Below, in pieces: positions 8,166 to 17,602 of a DNA stretch of 64,000 nt. Source of the stretch: Carboxylicivirga longa (GTDB lineage: Bacteria > Bacteroidota > Bacteroidia > Bacteroidales > Marinilabiliaceae); contig NZ_JBNGOZ010000018.1 of NCBI RefSeq assembly GCF_050589825.1, forward strand, positions 1 through 64,000. Reading direction: 5' to 3'. The first letter of the stretch is position 1. Every line of letters begins with the position of its first letter. Below the pieces are notes generated by a model. It did no database searches. It had not been told where the DNA came from and saw only the letters and a program-made list of their open reading frames with translations. The translations under genes and the position numbers were made by a program.

Positions 8166-8735
8166 ATGTGTTTTATGAATTTCTCAAAGGATCTTGTAGA
8201 TAAGCTAAACAATAGAAATGCAAAAGCATTAAAAGAATTTTTTGTAGGGTTTTATCCTTCGCTTTGTGTTTTTGCAAAAAAATATATTCCGGAATCTAAT
8301 ATTGTGGAAGATATTGTGCAGGATTCATTCATTGTTTTTTGGGAAGGGCAAAAACTATTTGATGATATAGATATATTGAAAGGTTTCTTATATAAAACAG
8401 CTAAATACAAATGTCTAAACCATTTAAAATTAAAAGGTTTACGAAACGAAATATTAGAAGGTGGTTTTGATAAAGATGATCTGTTATATGAGCTTGTTTT
8501 AGAGGAAGAAACATATAGAATTATTCATAAGGCTATTGAAGGCTTATCACCCCGAAGCCGACGTATTATTGAATTAAGTATGAAGGGGTATAAAAATCCT
8601 GAAATAGCCGAAGAATTAGATATTTCTATTAATACAGTTAAGACATTAAAGGGAAATGCCTATAAGTTATTAAGGAAAAACCTAAAAGATCATGTTTTTG
8701 TATTGTTTCTGCTTAACCAGGTGCTGAATATGTAG
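8166..8735 (+). CDS. ECF sigma-70 factor (FecI-like, Bacteroidota type)
   Basis: A 189-residue RNA polymerase sigma factor of the extracytoplasmic-function class. Region 2 spans roughly residues 20-85 (FFVGFYPSLCVFAKKYI, then VEDIVQDSFIVFWE), and region 4 spans about 125-180 (LSPRSRRIIELSMKGYKNPE, AEELDISINTVKTLKGNAYK). The alternative ATG at 8175 (MNFSKDL) may be the true start. It is followed at 156 bases by a FecR-type anti-sigma factor and then by a SusC with an STN domain, the standard trans-envelope signalling cassette. It therefore probably activates the susC operon at 10163 when the SusC is occupied by substrate. Confidence 0.92.
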   Translation: MCFMNFSKDLVDKLNNRNAKALKEFFVGFYPSLCVFAKKYIPESNIVEDIVQDSFIVFWEGQKLFDDIDILKGFLYKTAKYKCLNHLKLKGLRNEILEGGFDKDDLLYELVLEEETYRIIHKAIEGLSPRSRRIIELSMKGYKNPEIAEELDISINTVKTLKGNAYKLLRKNLKDHVFVLFLLNQVLNM

Positions 8736-8890
8736 ATTTTAATTTTTTTTCCTTTCATTATTGATTATCATTCTTTTCCTTCTTGCTGAGTTTTGCCATT
8801 TTTCGTGAAATATCGGAAATTGCAAAAAAATATTGTGTTTCATTCACCCTGTTTTAAATCTCATTACAATATTAAGTAGAAGGTGATAAG

Positions 8891-10069
8891 ATGAATAAAA
8901 TTCAGCATATAGTTAAGGTCGCAGAATTGATTGCAAAAAATATTTGCAACCAAAATGACTCTGTTGAAAAAGAAAAGCTTGATTCATGGAAAAATGAGTC
9001 GCTTCGGCATGAGAGACTGTACGATAAGATTGTTGACTGGGATAATTTTCAGGCGCGAAATAAAACATATAAAAGTTTTGATGCAGATAAAGCATGGGAT
9101 GTATTTTATTATAATCTCAGTAAGAAAAAAACTAAGGTTAGGATATTGTCTATATTAAAATATGCAGCTGCAATTACGCTCCCTCTGTTGGTTGGAGGAC
9201 TCATTTTTTATTTTCAGTCTGGAAGACAGCAAACTGTTTCGGAACAAATGGTATCAATTACCCCCGGAACACAAAGTGCAATAATAGTTTTGGATAATGG
9301 CAACAGAATCAATCTGGAAGAAAAGGAATTAAGTGAGCTGGTTGAAAACGATGGTTCAGTTATTCAGAATAAAAATGGAGAACTCAGTTATACTGCTATA
9401 AAAGAAAAAACATTAGGACAAAAACATCTGAAAAACACTTTAATTATACCAAGAGGTAGGGAATATAGTCTTGTTTTATCCGATGGTTCACGGGTGGTTC
9501 TTAATTCCGTAAGCAAGTTTACTTATCCGGTTGCATTTGACATGAATAAGCGCGAGGTGAGCTTGGAAGGAGAGGCGTATTTTGAAATTGAAAGAGATGA
9601 AACCCGGCCATTTTATGTCAATATCAACGGCTTGCGGATCGAAGTTCTTGGGACATCCTTCAATATAAAGGCCTATGGCGATGAAGAAGAAATATACACT
9701 ACTTTGGTTGAGGGGCAAATTAAACTGAATACGGCAGTCAATGATAAGGAATGGATACTAAAACCTGATCAACAGGCTGTTTTGGAAAGAAGTAGTAATC
9801 AAGTCGTTGTTAATGATGTTGATGCCAAGCAGTTTATTGGATGGATCAGGGGTGTTTATTCATTCGATAACCAGCCTATTGAAGAAATAGTAAAGACACT
9901 TTCAAGGTGGTATGATTTCGATTATGAATTTAACAGTGAGAATGTTAAGAAGGTGAGATTTGAAGGTGGCTTGAATAAATATGATGATATCTATCCGATT
10001 CTGGATATAATGCAGAGTACTGGAAAAATAAAATATAAAGTGGAAGGAAAGAAAATAATCTTTATGTAG
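8891..10069 (+). CDS. FecR-family anti-sigma factor
   Basis: A 392-residue inner-membrane regulator. The N-terminal cytoplasmic part (about 1-85) would bind the sigma factor; one membrane helix lies near residues 88-110 (ILKYAAAITLPLLVGGLIFY). The periplasmic FecR domain follows (IIPRGREYSLVLSDGSRVVL, REVSLEGEAYFEIERDE, IEVLGTSFNIKAY), and the C-terminal DUF4974-like domain covers about residues 320-392 (FDNQPIEEIVKTLSRWYDFD). The C-terminal domain receives the signal from the STN domain of the TonB-dependent transporter. It lies between the sigma gene and susC in the same direction. A strong hairpin right after its stop codon separates it from susC. Confidence 0.93.
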   Translation: MNKIQHIVKVAELIAKNICNQNDSVEKEKLDSWKNESLRHERLYDKIVDWDNFQARNKTYKSFDADKAWDVFYYNLSKKKTKVRILSILKYAAAITLPLLVGGLIFYFQSGRQQTVSEQMVSITPGTQSAIIVLDNGNRINLEEKELSELVENDGSVIQNKNGELSYTAIKEKTLGQKHLKNTLIIPRGREYSLVLSDGSRVVLNSVSKFTYPVAFDMNKREVSLEGEAYFEIERDETRPFYVNINGLRIEVLGTSFNIKAYGDEEEIYTTLVEGQIKLNTAVNDKEWILKPDQQAVLERSSNQVVVNDVDAKQFIGWIRGVYSFDNQPIEEIVKTLSRWYDFDYEFNSENVKKVRFEGGLNKYDDIYPILDIMQSTGKIKYKVEGKKIIFM

Positions 10070-10077
10070 AAACGAAA

Positions 10078-10104
10078 ACAGGAGATGTTTGCGCCATCTC
10101 CTGT
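10078..10104 (+). terminator. Hairpin between fecR and susC
   Basis: ACAGGAGATG and CATCTCCTGT form a perfect ten-base stem with a seven-base loop. There is no T-run after it, so it may be a partial terminator, an mRNA-end stabiliser or an attenuator separating the regulatory genes from the transport operon. Confidence 0.6.
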
Positions 10105-10162
10105 CTAAACAATTTCTGCATGAAATACAGTAAAATAATTGTTTAATAAATCATTCAAAAGT

Positions 10163-13100
10163 ATGAAAAAATTCTTGAATGCGTACTTTCTATATGCTGA
10201 AAGTAGGGCGAGGAAATTTAGGATTATGAAATTGGCAGTATTTTTTATGCTCATCGGATTGGTTCACGCATCAGCGAATTCGTATTCGCAGAGTGCCAAA
10301 ATTAGTATTGATTTGAATAATGCGGAGCTAAAGGAAGTAATTAAAGAGATTCAGAAACAAACAGAATTCACCTTTTTTTACAGTCCCGAAGATGTAAAAG
10401 AAATTAAGAGTATTGATGTTAAGGTCATAGATGGCAAATTACAGGATATACTGAACGAGTGCATTAAAAACACTGGTTTGGAATATGAAATCAAACACAA
10501 AGCCATCATTTTAAAGAAATCCATTAACAATAGTAGCTCGGCAGAAATTGGTAATAACACGGAGGTGCAACGCAGAATCATAACCGGAAAAGTTACTGAC
10601 ATTCAAGGTGAACCGTTGCCTGGGGTTTCTATTGTTATTAAAGGAACAACATCCGGTAGTATTACGGATATTGATGGTAACTATACACTGGAAGTTCCAG
10701 ATAATGCCGAGGTGCTGGTGTTCTCTTTTATTGGTATGAAAACACAGGAGATAGTAATTGGGGCGCAAACACTAATCAATATTTTAATGGAAGACGAGGC
10801 CTTTGGACTTGGTGAAGTTGTAGCAGTGGGGTATGGTTTTCAAAAAAAAGTAAACCTAACTGGTGCAGTAGCTACCATTACGGCAGAGGATATTAATAAC
10901 CGTCCTGTGGTATCGGCAGCTGGTGCTTTGCAAGGCGCTGATCCATCTCTCAACCTGACTTTTGGTTCGGGAGTTTTAGATACTGATTATAATATTAATA
11001 TCAGAGGTGTAACTTCAATTAACGGTGGTTCACCATTGATCCTTGCTGATGGTATGGAAGTTAACTTAAATCAGATCAATCCAAATGATATTGAATCAGT
11101 GTCTGTTCTTAAGGATGCTTCAAGTGCAGCAATATATGGAGCAAAGGCTTCTTCAGGAGTGATTTTGATTACTACCAAAAAGGGTAAAGATACCGGTGGG
11201 GTGAGTAAAATAAGTTATAATGGACGTATGGGTTGGTCGAAAAATACCACCTCTACCGATTTCATCAATACTGGTTATGATCATGTAAATATTGTTAATT
11301 CATTTTATCGTGTTTACAAGGGGCAAGACATGGCTTTATATTCTGACCAGGAAATGCAAATGCTATACGACCGGCGTAATGATGTAACCGAAAATCCGGA
11401 TCGTCCATGGGTTACAGTAGGAGAGGGTGGAAAATACAATTATTACGGTAATTTTGACTGGCATAAATATTTCTTTCGGGATACACGGCCACAACAAGAG
11501 CATAACGTTAGTGCATCAGGTGGTAATGAAAAAATCAATTACTTTGTAAGTGGACGTTATCTAAACCAGGATGGTATTTTCAATATTTACGAAGATAATT
11601 ACAATAACCTTTCGTTTCGTAGTAAGATTGAAGCCAAGTTAAAGCCATGGCTGAAGTATTCCAATAATATTAACTATAATGCCTCTATGTATAAGTACGC
11701 GGGGTTTTACGACGAACAATATACCTTTCGTGCACTGCAGTCAAATACAATGTCTTCCTTTTTACCGCGTAATCCCGATGGTTCTATTGTGCAGTATACG
11801 AATCAATTAAGTGCGAACTCTCCACTGGCAGCTGGACATGCCGGGTTTTTAACGGCTAATCAGGCACGCAACTCTCGTGGTAATAAGTACTTAATAATAT
11901 CAAATCAGTTTGATGTTGATATTACAAAGGATTTGGTTTTGACAGCATCTTATGCTTATAAGTACCGAAATAGACTGTATAAATACCGGAATATGCCATT
12001 TGAGTATTCACGTCGTTTAGGTGAATATGAGAGTTTTGTGTCTGGTTCAGTGTATAATTTTTACCAGGAAAGCCACTATTATATCAATAATCATAATGCT
12101 AATGTTTATGCTACGTATGATCATAGCTGGGACAAGCATAACTTGAAGGCCGTATTTGGTTCTCAATACGAGGATTACCGGCAGACTTTCCTGAGGGCCA
12201 AACAAACGGATTTATTAAGTGATGACTTGGAATCATTTGCTGTAGCTACCGGGGAAATGACCTTGTCGCAAAGTATTAATGCCTTTCGCACTCTTGGTTA
12301 TTTTAGCCGGATTAACTATGATTTTGAAGGTCGATATCTCGTTGAGTTGAGTGGACGTTGGGATGGTACGTCAAGATTTTCCAACGAGGATCGATGGGGA
12401 TTTTTTCCATCAGCATCGGCCGGTTGGCGAGTTAGTGAAGAAGGTTTTTTTAATTCGTTGAAAGAGGTTGTAGGTAACTTAAAAGTTAGAGCGTCGGTTG
12501 GAAGTCTTGGTAATCAGCAGGTAGACTATTATTCATATATCGATCAAATTTATACTGATAGGGAAATGTCCTATACCTTTGATGGTGATAGCAAAGAAAA
12601 TTATGCGACAGTATCAGCGCCTATTTCTTCATCGTTAACCTGGGAGACGGTTACTACCTATGATATAGGATTGGATGTGTCTTTGTTGAATAATCGTTTG
12701 TCTTTTACCGGTGATTATTACATCAGAGATACGAAAGACATGTTAACTGAGTCATTGACTCCTCCTAGTGTCTATGGAGCCAGTACTCCTAGGGCTAATT
12801 GTGCCGATTTGCGCACCAAAGGTTGGGAAATTTACCTGACATGGAACGATAGATTGACAGTTGCCAACAAACCTTTAACTTATAATATTGGTGTTACAGT
12901 TGGCGATTACCAATCAACGATTACCAAATATAATAATCCAGAGAAGTTAATCTCTGATTATTATGTTGGTAAAACATTAGGTGAAATTTGGGGATACTCA
13001 GTAGCTGGGTTATTTGCTACCGATGAAGAGGCTGCAGCTTATCAGGCTGAAATTGATGACAGGGCTGTGAATAATCGTGTGTATAATGGGAAGATTGATC

Positions 13101-13738
13101 GTTTTTTACTGGCAGGAGATGTACAATTTATAGATCTTAACGGAGACTATGAAATTAATGAAGGCTCAGGAACGGTAAGCGATCCGGGTGATAAGAGAAT
13201 TATTGGTAATATGTTGCCACGTTATTCATATTCTGTTAATATGGGCGGCAATTGGAATGGTTTTGATTTATCTGTATTATTTCAAGGGGTAGGAAAGCAA
13301 GATTGGTATCCAACGCAAAACGCTTATAATTTTTGGGGGCCTTATTCTTTCCCTTCACTATCGTTTATCCATAAAGACTTCATGGATAATGTGTGGAGTG
13401 AGGATAATCCGAATGCATATTTTCCTCGCGCACGGGGGTATCAATCCTATAGCTCAGGTTCCTTAGGTGTGTATAACGATCGTTATCTGCAAGATGCATC
13501 CTATTTGCGATTGAAAAATCTGACTCTGGGATATACCTTACCGTTAAACAAGAAAATATTCGATAAGGTTAGAGTTTATGCTACCGGAGAAAACTTGTTT
13601 TACTGGTCGAAGCTTAAAAAGTATACCAAAACAGTTGATCCTGAATTAGCCAACTCTACTGATACTTATGACTCGAGAAGTGGAGTGGGGTATGCCTATT
13701 CAAAATCCTTTTCCGTTGGAGTTGATATTACTTTCTAA
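10163..13738 (+). CDS. SusC/RagA-type TonB-dependent outer-membrane transporter with STN domain
   Basis: A protein of about 1190 residues. The ATG at 10163 is chosen over an upstream TTG because it starts a normal signal region (MKKFLNAYFL...MKLAVFFMLIGLVHASA). An STN signalling domain follows (ISIDLNNAELKEVIKEIQKQ to IKHKAIIL). Next come a carboxypeptidase-D-like repeat (ITGKVTDIQGEPLPGVSIVI), a TonB-box-containing linker, the plug (NINIRGVTSINGGSPLILAD, IESVSVLKDASSAAIYGAKA) and a 22-strand barrel ending in the aromatic residue of VGVDITF. With SusD it forms the outer-membrane import complex. The STN domain points to control by the ECF/FecR pair just upstream. The substrate is unknown, but the downstream genes point to a phosphodiester-containing compound. 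Confidence 0.95.
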   Translation: MKKFLNAYFLYAESRARKFRIMKLAVFFMLIGLVHASANSYSQSAKISIDLNNAELKEVIKEIQKQTEFTFFYSPEDVKEIKSIDVKVIDGKLQDILNECIKNTGLEYEIKHKAIILKKSINNSSSAEIGNNTEVQRRIITGKVTDIQGEPLPGVSIVIKGTTSGSITDIDGNYTLEVPDNAEVLVFSFIGMKTQEIVIGAQTLINILMEDEAFGLGEVVAVGYGFQKKVNLTGAVATITAEDINNRPVVSAAGALQGADPSLNLTFGSGVLDTDYNINIRGVTSINGGSPLILADGMEVNLNQINPNDIESVSVLKDASSAAIYGAKASSGVILITTKKGKDTGGVSKISYNGRMGWSKNTTSTDFINTGYDHVNIVNSFYRVYKGQDMALYSDQEMQMLYDRRNDVTENPDRPWVTVGEGGKYNYYGNFDWHKYFFRDTRPQQEHNVSASGGNEKINYFVSGRYLNQDGIFNIYEDNYNNLSFRSKIEAKLKPWLKYSNNINYNASMYKYAGFYDEQYTFRALQSNTMSSFLPRNPDGSIVQYTNQLSANSPLAAGHAGFLTANQARNSRGNKYLIISNQFDVDITKDLVLTASYAYKYRNRLYKYRNMPFEYSRRLGEYESFVSGSVYNFYQESHYYINNHNANVYATYDHSWDKHNLKAVFGSQYEDYRQTFLRAKQTDLLSDDLESFAVATGEMTLSQSINAFRTLGYFSRINYDFEGRYLVELSGRWDGTSRFSNEDRWGFFPSASAGWRVSEEGFFNSLKEVVGNLKVRASVGSLGNQQVDYYSYIDQIYTDREMSYTFDGDSKENYATVSAPISSSLTWETVTTYDIGLDVSLLNNRLSFTGDYYIRDTKDMLTESLTPPSVYGASTPRANCADLRTKGWEIYLTWNDRLTVANKPLTYNIGVTVGDYQSTITKYNNPEKLISDYYVGKTLGEIWGYSVAGLFATDEEAAAYQAEIDDRAVNNRVYNGKIDRFLLAGDVQFIDLNGDYEINEGSGTVSDPGDKRIIGNMLPRYSYSVNMGGNWNGFDLSVLFQGVGKQDWYPTQNAYNFWGPYSFPSLSFIHKDFMDNVWSEDNPNAYFPRARGYQSYSSGSLGVYNDRYLQDASYLRLKNLTLGYTLPLNKKIFDKVRVYATGENLFYWSKLKKYTKTVDPELANSTDTYDSRSGVGYAYSKSFSVGVDITF

Positions 13739-13757
13739 TCACATGAACTGATACATT

Positions 13758-15488
13758 ATGAAATTATTATATATATCAATTATTGCAATATTAGCCTTTG
13801 GGTTATCGGCCTGTGACGATTTCTTAACTTTGAACCCCGAAGATACTTTAAGCCCCGATACCTACTTTTCATCAGAAAATGAGTTGCGGCTTTGGACTAA
13901 CTCATTCTATGCTCAAATGGATGAGGCTGATGGTCAGGCGGGGCAAAATGCCGATGATAATATCGACAATGCATTGGGTGCAATAATGGAAGGACAGCGC
14001 GATCCATCAAGTGAGAATGGGTGGAATTGGAGTATGCTGCGAAAGATTAACTACTATTTGCAAAACTCCCATAATTGCACCGATCTGGAGGCTCGGAATC
14101 ATTATGATGGAGTGGCGTATTTCATGCGGGCTTATTTCTATTTTAAAAAGGTGCAACGTTATGGTGACGTGCCATGGTATAACCAGGTGATTGGATCAGC
14201 CGACGAGGAGTTGCTCTATAAACCGCGCGATAGCCGTGAGCTTGTTATGGATTCAGTAATGGCCGATTTAGATAATGCAATTAGTATGTTACGTACATCT
14301 AAAAGTGTATCAACTGTCACCAAGTGGACCGCTTTAGCATTAAAAACCCGTGCAGCTCTTTACGAAGGGACTTATCGTAAATACCACAATTTAGGAAATG
14401 CCGATAAATACCTTAAGCAGGTTGTGGATGCAGGGAAAGATTTCATAGCAAATAGTGGATATGGTCTCTACAATGAAGGGGACAAATCCTATCGTGATCT
14501 TTTTATCAGTGATGATGCAAAAGAAACTGAAGTGATCTTAACGCGTATTTATAGTATAGAATCAAATTTACGACATGGTATACCCTTTAATATTAGTAAT
14601 ATGCGGCAGGGGTTTACTAAAGATTTTATGAATCATTACCTGATGGCTAATGGTACCCGTATTAGCGATAATGCCGGATGGGAAACGATACAGTACCCTG
14701 CCGAGACGGTAAATCGTGATCCGCGTATGGCACAAACGGTGCTGTGTCCTGGATATATTCAGCCTGGTACTTCGGGGAAGGTAACCAACGATATCAGTGC
14801 TTTAACTGGGTATAAGTGTGTGAAGTTTATGGGTGAGCCTGAGTTTGATGGAGCCGCAAAAGCTATTTCTGATTGGCCACTTTTTCGAACAGCAGAGGTT
14901 TACTTAAATTATGCCGAAGCAAAAGCTGAATTAAACGAATTATCTCAGGCCGATCTGGATATAAGCATTAATAAAATCAGACAAAGGGCCAATATGCCTG
15001 GCTTAAACTTAGTTGCAGCTAACGGTAATCCTGATCCTTTTCTGGTGGACTATTATTCAAATGTGACTCAAAATTCAAATACAGGTGTTCTTCTGGAGAT
15101 CCGAAGAGAAAGGACTATAGAGTTGGCTCTGGAAGGATTTCGTCAATGGGATCTTCTACGTTGGAAAGAAGGTCAGCGTTTCGTAGGTCCATATTATGGA
15201 TGTTATTTTCCGGGTGAGGGAACCTATGATATGGATAATGACGGAAAAGACGATCTTGCGTTATGGGTAACAAATGAAATTACCATTCCCGGTGGAACAA
15301 GCAAACAAATTGGTGTTGATATTAAATTGTCTGATGGGAGTTCAGGTTATGTCACTGCTTTTGAGAGCTTCGATTTGGATTGGAATGAAGAACGGGATTA
15401 TTTATGGCCCATACCAACAGACGAACGCGTTCTTTCCGGTGGAGTGCTGTCGCAAAATCCGGGATGGAAGGATAGTAGTGGTTATTAA
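13758..15488 (+). CDS. SusD/RagB-type substrate-binding lipoprotein
   Basis: A 576-residue lipoprotein whose signal peptide ends at the lipobox LSAC with Cys19, followed by DDFLTLNPEDTLSPDTYFSS, the standard SusD start. TPR-like segments include YDGVAYFMRAYFYFKKVQRYG and TKWTALALKTRAALYEGTYR. The C-terminal RagB region contains IRRERTIELALEGFRQWDLL and the terminal YLWPIPTDERVL...NPGW motif. It sits 19 bases after susC and would form the lid of the SusC barrel on the cell surface. A 12-base-pair hairpin follows the gene. Confidence 0.95.
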   Translation: MKLLYISIIAILAFGLSACDDFLTLNPEDTLSPDTYFSSENELRLWTNSFYAQMDEADGQAGQNADDNIDNALGAIMEGQRDPSSENGWNWSMLRKINYYLQNSHNCTDLEARNHYDGVAYFMRAYFYFKKVQRYGDVPWYNQVIGSADEELLYKPRDSRELVMDSVMADLDNAISMLRTSKSVSTVTKWTALALKTRAALYEGTYRKYHNLGNADKYLKQVVDAGKDFIANSGYGLYNEGDKSYRDLFISDDAKETEVILTRIYSIESNLRHGIPFNISNMRQGFTKDFMNHYLMANGTRISDNAGWETIQYPAETVNRDPRMAQTVLCPGYIQPGTSGKVTNDISALTGYKCVKFMGEPEFDGAAKAISDWPLFRTAEVYLNYAEAKAELNELSQADLDISINKIRQRANMPGLNLVAANGNPDPFLVDYYSNVTQNSNTGVLLEIRRERTIELALEGFRQWDLLRWKEGQRFVGPYYGCYFPGEGTYDMDNDGKDDLALWVTNEITIPGGTSKQIGVDIKLSDGSSGYVTAFESFDLDWNEERDYLWPIPTDERVLSGGVLSQNPGWKDSSGY

Positions 15489-15512
15489 TCCTGCTAATAT
15501 TGATGTAATGAA

Positions 15513-15550
15513 TGCACTCCTGTTATGCTAATAATGTAAACAGGAGTGCA
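15513..15550 (+). other. RNA hairpin after susD
   Basis: TGCACTCCTGTT and AACAGGAGTGCA are perfect inverted arms of twelve bases around a 14-base loop. No T-tract follows, and the next gene is in the same direction 37 bases on. A role in stabilising the susCD part of the transcript or in partial termination is likely. Confidence 0.6.
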
Positions 15551-15587
15551 AATTATCGACGAATATAAATTTTGAAGATTGCGATTG

Positions 15588-16565
15588 ATGAAGAGGTATT
15601 ATTCTAGTGTTTTAATTATTTGCTTGTTGGCAGCTGCCGTAACAGCAGTTTCGTGTGATGATAACAATCTGGATGACGGCAGTAATAGTCAAGTCACGAA
15701 AAGTTCTAAAACGTATACAGATGCTCTCAATACGAGTGGTGCATTGAATGTGATGACGTTCAATATTCTGTGGGATAAAGTGACAACTGGTGATAAACAA
15801 TGGTCGTATCGTCGACCAAGTTTGGTAAATCTTTTAAATCGACATAATCCTGATATTATTGGTGTGCAAGAAGCTTTTTTTAATCAAGCCAGGTACATTG
15901 CCAATGAAATTGATTATAAATATTTTGGATTTGGGATGAACGATGGTTTAAGCGAGACCGAATACCCGGATAGATACCAAAGTTTAAATCCTATTTTTTA
16001 CAATCCCAATAGAGTTATTTTGCTTGATAAAGGGGTGTTTTGGTATTCGAGTGAATCGTCGTATCCAAATATTGGTTTTAGTAAAGGAACCACTGATCCG
16101 TATAATCGAATGTGCGTTTGGGGTAAGTTCAAAGAAAATGATGAAAGCGGGCAAACGTTTTATGTATTCAATACTCATTGGTCGACAGCAGAAGAAAGCC
16201 GAAAAAAGGGTGCTGTACTTTTGCTATCAAAAATTCAGGAGATTGCCGGAGAGAATGCTTTAGTAATCTGTACCGGAGATTTTAATTCTGATCCGGAGCG
16301 AGATGAATCTTACTCGATCATTACGGATGCTAATACACCTTTGCATTTAGTTAACACGAAAACAATATGCTCCCAAAAACCGGTTGGTCCTGATTTTACG
16401 GCTTCTGGTTTTGTTGTTGATTCCCGAACTGATGGTTGGGAAGTGGATCACATATTTGTCAGAAATATTGAAACCTGTACGGCACATAAGGTAATAACGG
16501 ATTACGAGGGTGATAATTACCCTTCTGATCATTGGCCGGTTTTATCCATAATAGAGTTTAAGTAG
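15588..16565 (+). CDS. Endonuclease/exonuclease/phosphatase-fold lipoprotein (phosphodiesterase)
   Basis: About 325 residues from the ATG at 15588. The lipobox cysteine lies in VTAVSCDD, so the protein is membrane anchored and probably surface or periplasm facing. The EEP fold is recognised by its metal and catalytic motifs in order: NVMTFNILWD, DIIGVQEAFF (Glu), FYVFNTHWS, ICTGDFNSDP and the C-terminal SDHWPV. This superfamily contains sphingomyelinase/phospholipase C-like enzymes, inositol-phosphate phosphatases and nucleases, all acting on phosphoester bonds with Mg2+. The lipoprotein signal and location right after susCD favour hydrolysis of an extracellular phosphodiester over a nuclease role. 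A paralogue lies at 17603. Confidence 0.88.
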   Translation: MKRYYSSVLIICLLAAAVTAVSCDDNNLDDGSNSQVTKSSKTYTDALNTSGALNVMTFNILWDKVTTGDKQWSYRRPSLVNLLNRHNPDIIGVQEAFFNQARYIANEIDYKYFGFGMNDGLSETEYPDRYQSLNPIFYNPNRVILLDKGVFWYSSESSYPNIGFSKGTTDPYNRMCVWGKFKENDESGQTFYVFNTHWSTAEESRKKGAVLLLSKIQEIAGENALVICTGDFNSDPERDESYSIITDANTPLHLVNTKTICSQKPVGPDFTASGFVVDSRTDGWEVDHIFVRNIETCTAHKVITDYEGDNYPSDHWPVLSIIEFK

Positions 16566-16616
16566 AATTTATGAACGGGCAGGTATCCTGCTGTAACATA
16601 CATTAATTTAACGAAA

Positions 16617-17540
16617 ATGAAACTTTTAAATATATTACTGATTGGGTTTCTTCTGGTTGGTTGTCAGCTAGGAAATAAGCGAGAAACCAATCAGAAAGCA
16701 CAGAACACAGTGGAAGCTATTCGGGAAAAGTTAACCAATCGGGTGTCCAGTTCTGTGATTGTAGTGGCGCATAGAGGCGATTGGCGAAATTTTCCGGAGA
16801 ACTCCCTGGCGGCAATTGATAATGCTATTAAAATGGGCGTTGATATTGTTGAAATTGATGTTCAGCGCACAAAAGATAGTGTTTTAATTCTGATGCATGA
16901 TAAGACGCTGGAAAGGACTACTACAGGGAAAGGTATTGTTTCGGAAACGTCCTATGAGAAGATTCAATCATTAAAACTGAAAAACGGTTGTGGTATCCGT
17001 ACAAAACACCCTGTGCCTACGTTGGAAGAAGCGTTTATGCATGCCAAAGGAAAAATAATGCTCAACCTGGATAAGGCGGATCGGTATTTTGATCAGGTAT
17101 TTGACCTGATGGAAAAAACAGGTGTGACAGACCAGATTATAATGAAAGGAACTAAAGAGGTTGAGAAAGTAAAGGCTTTTTATGGCGATTATTTAAATAA
17201 GGTTATTTATATGCCTGTTATTAATCTTGATAAGCCAAATGCACGCGAACAGATCCTTCTCTTCAAGGAGGCGCTTGATCCTGTTGCTTTTGAACTGCTC
17301 TATAAGAATGATTCCAATGTTTTAGCTAAAGAGGCTGGTTTGCTTTTAAAAGGTCAATCACTGATATGGTATAATACATTATGGGATACCATGGCCGGAG
17401 GCCATGATGACGATATGTCATTGGAGGATCTTAATGGTGGTTATGGATATTTGATTGATAGCCTGGGCGCGGGTATTATTCAAACCGATCGACCTCAGAT
17501 GCTATTGGATTATCTGCGGGATAGAAAGTTACATCGGTAA
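16617..17540 (+). CDS. Glycerophosphodiester phosphodiesterase lipoprotein
   Basis: A 307-residue TIM-barrel GDPD. The signal peptide ends at the lipobox LVGC (Cys16). Catalytic motifs are all present: VVAHRGDW with the first catalytic His, FPENSLAAI with a metal Glu, VEIDVQRTKD with Glu and Asp, and LMHDKTLERTT with the second His. The family cleaves glycerophosphodiesters to glycerol 3-phosphate and an alcohol. The C-terminal end IIQTDRPQMLLDYL is also typical. It lies between the two EEP genes and upstream of a glycerol-phosphate/hexose-phosphate type antiporter, so release of glycerol 3-phosphate outside the inner membrane followed by import is a coherent route. Confidence 0.93.
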   Translation: MKLLNILLIGFLLVGCQLGNKRETNQKAQNTVEAIREKLTNRVSSSVIVVAHRGDWRNFPENSLAAIDNAIKMGVDIVEIDVQRTKDSVLILMHDKTLERTTTGKGIVSETSYEKIQSLKLKNGCGIRTKHPVPTLEEAFMHAKGKIMLNLDKADRYFDQVFDLMEKTGVTDQIIMKGTKEVEKVKAFYGDYLNKVIYMPVINLDKPNAREQILLFKEALDPVAFELLYKNDSNVLAKEAGLLLKGQSLIWYNTLWDTMAGGHDDDMSLEDLNGGYGYLIDSLGAGIIQTDRPQMLLDYLRDRKLHR

Positions 17541-17602
17541 GGTGGTAATATGAAATTATACATAGTAAAATGTATAGTTATACTCATTCAATTTAAATAC
17601 GT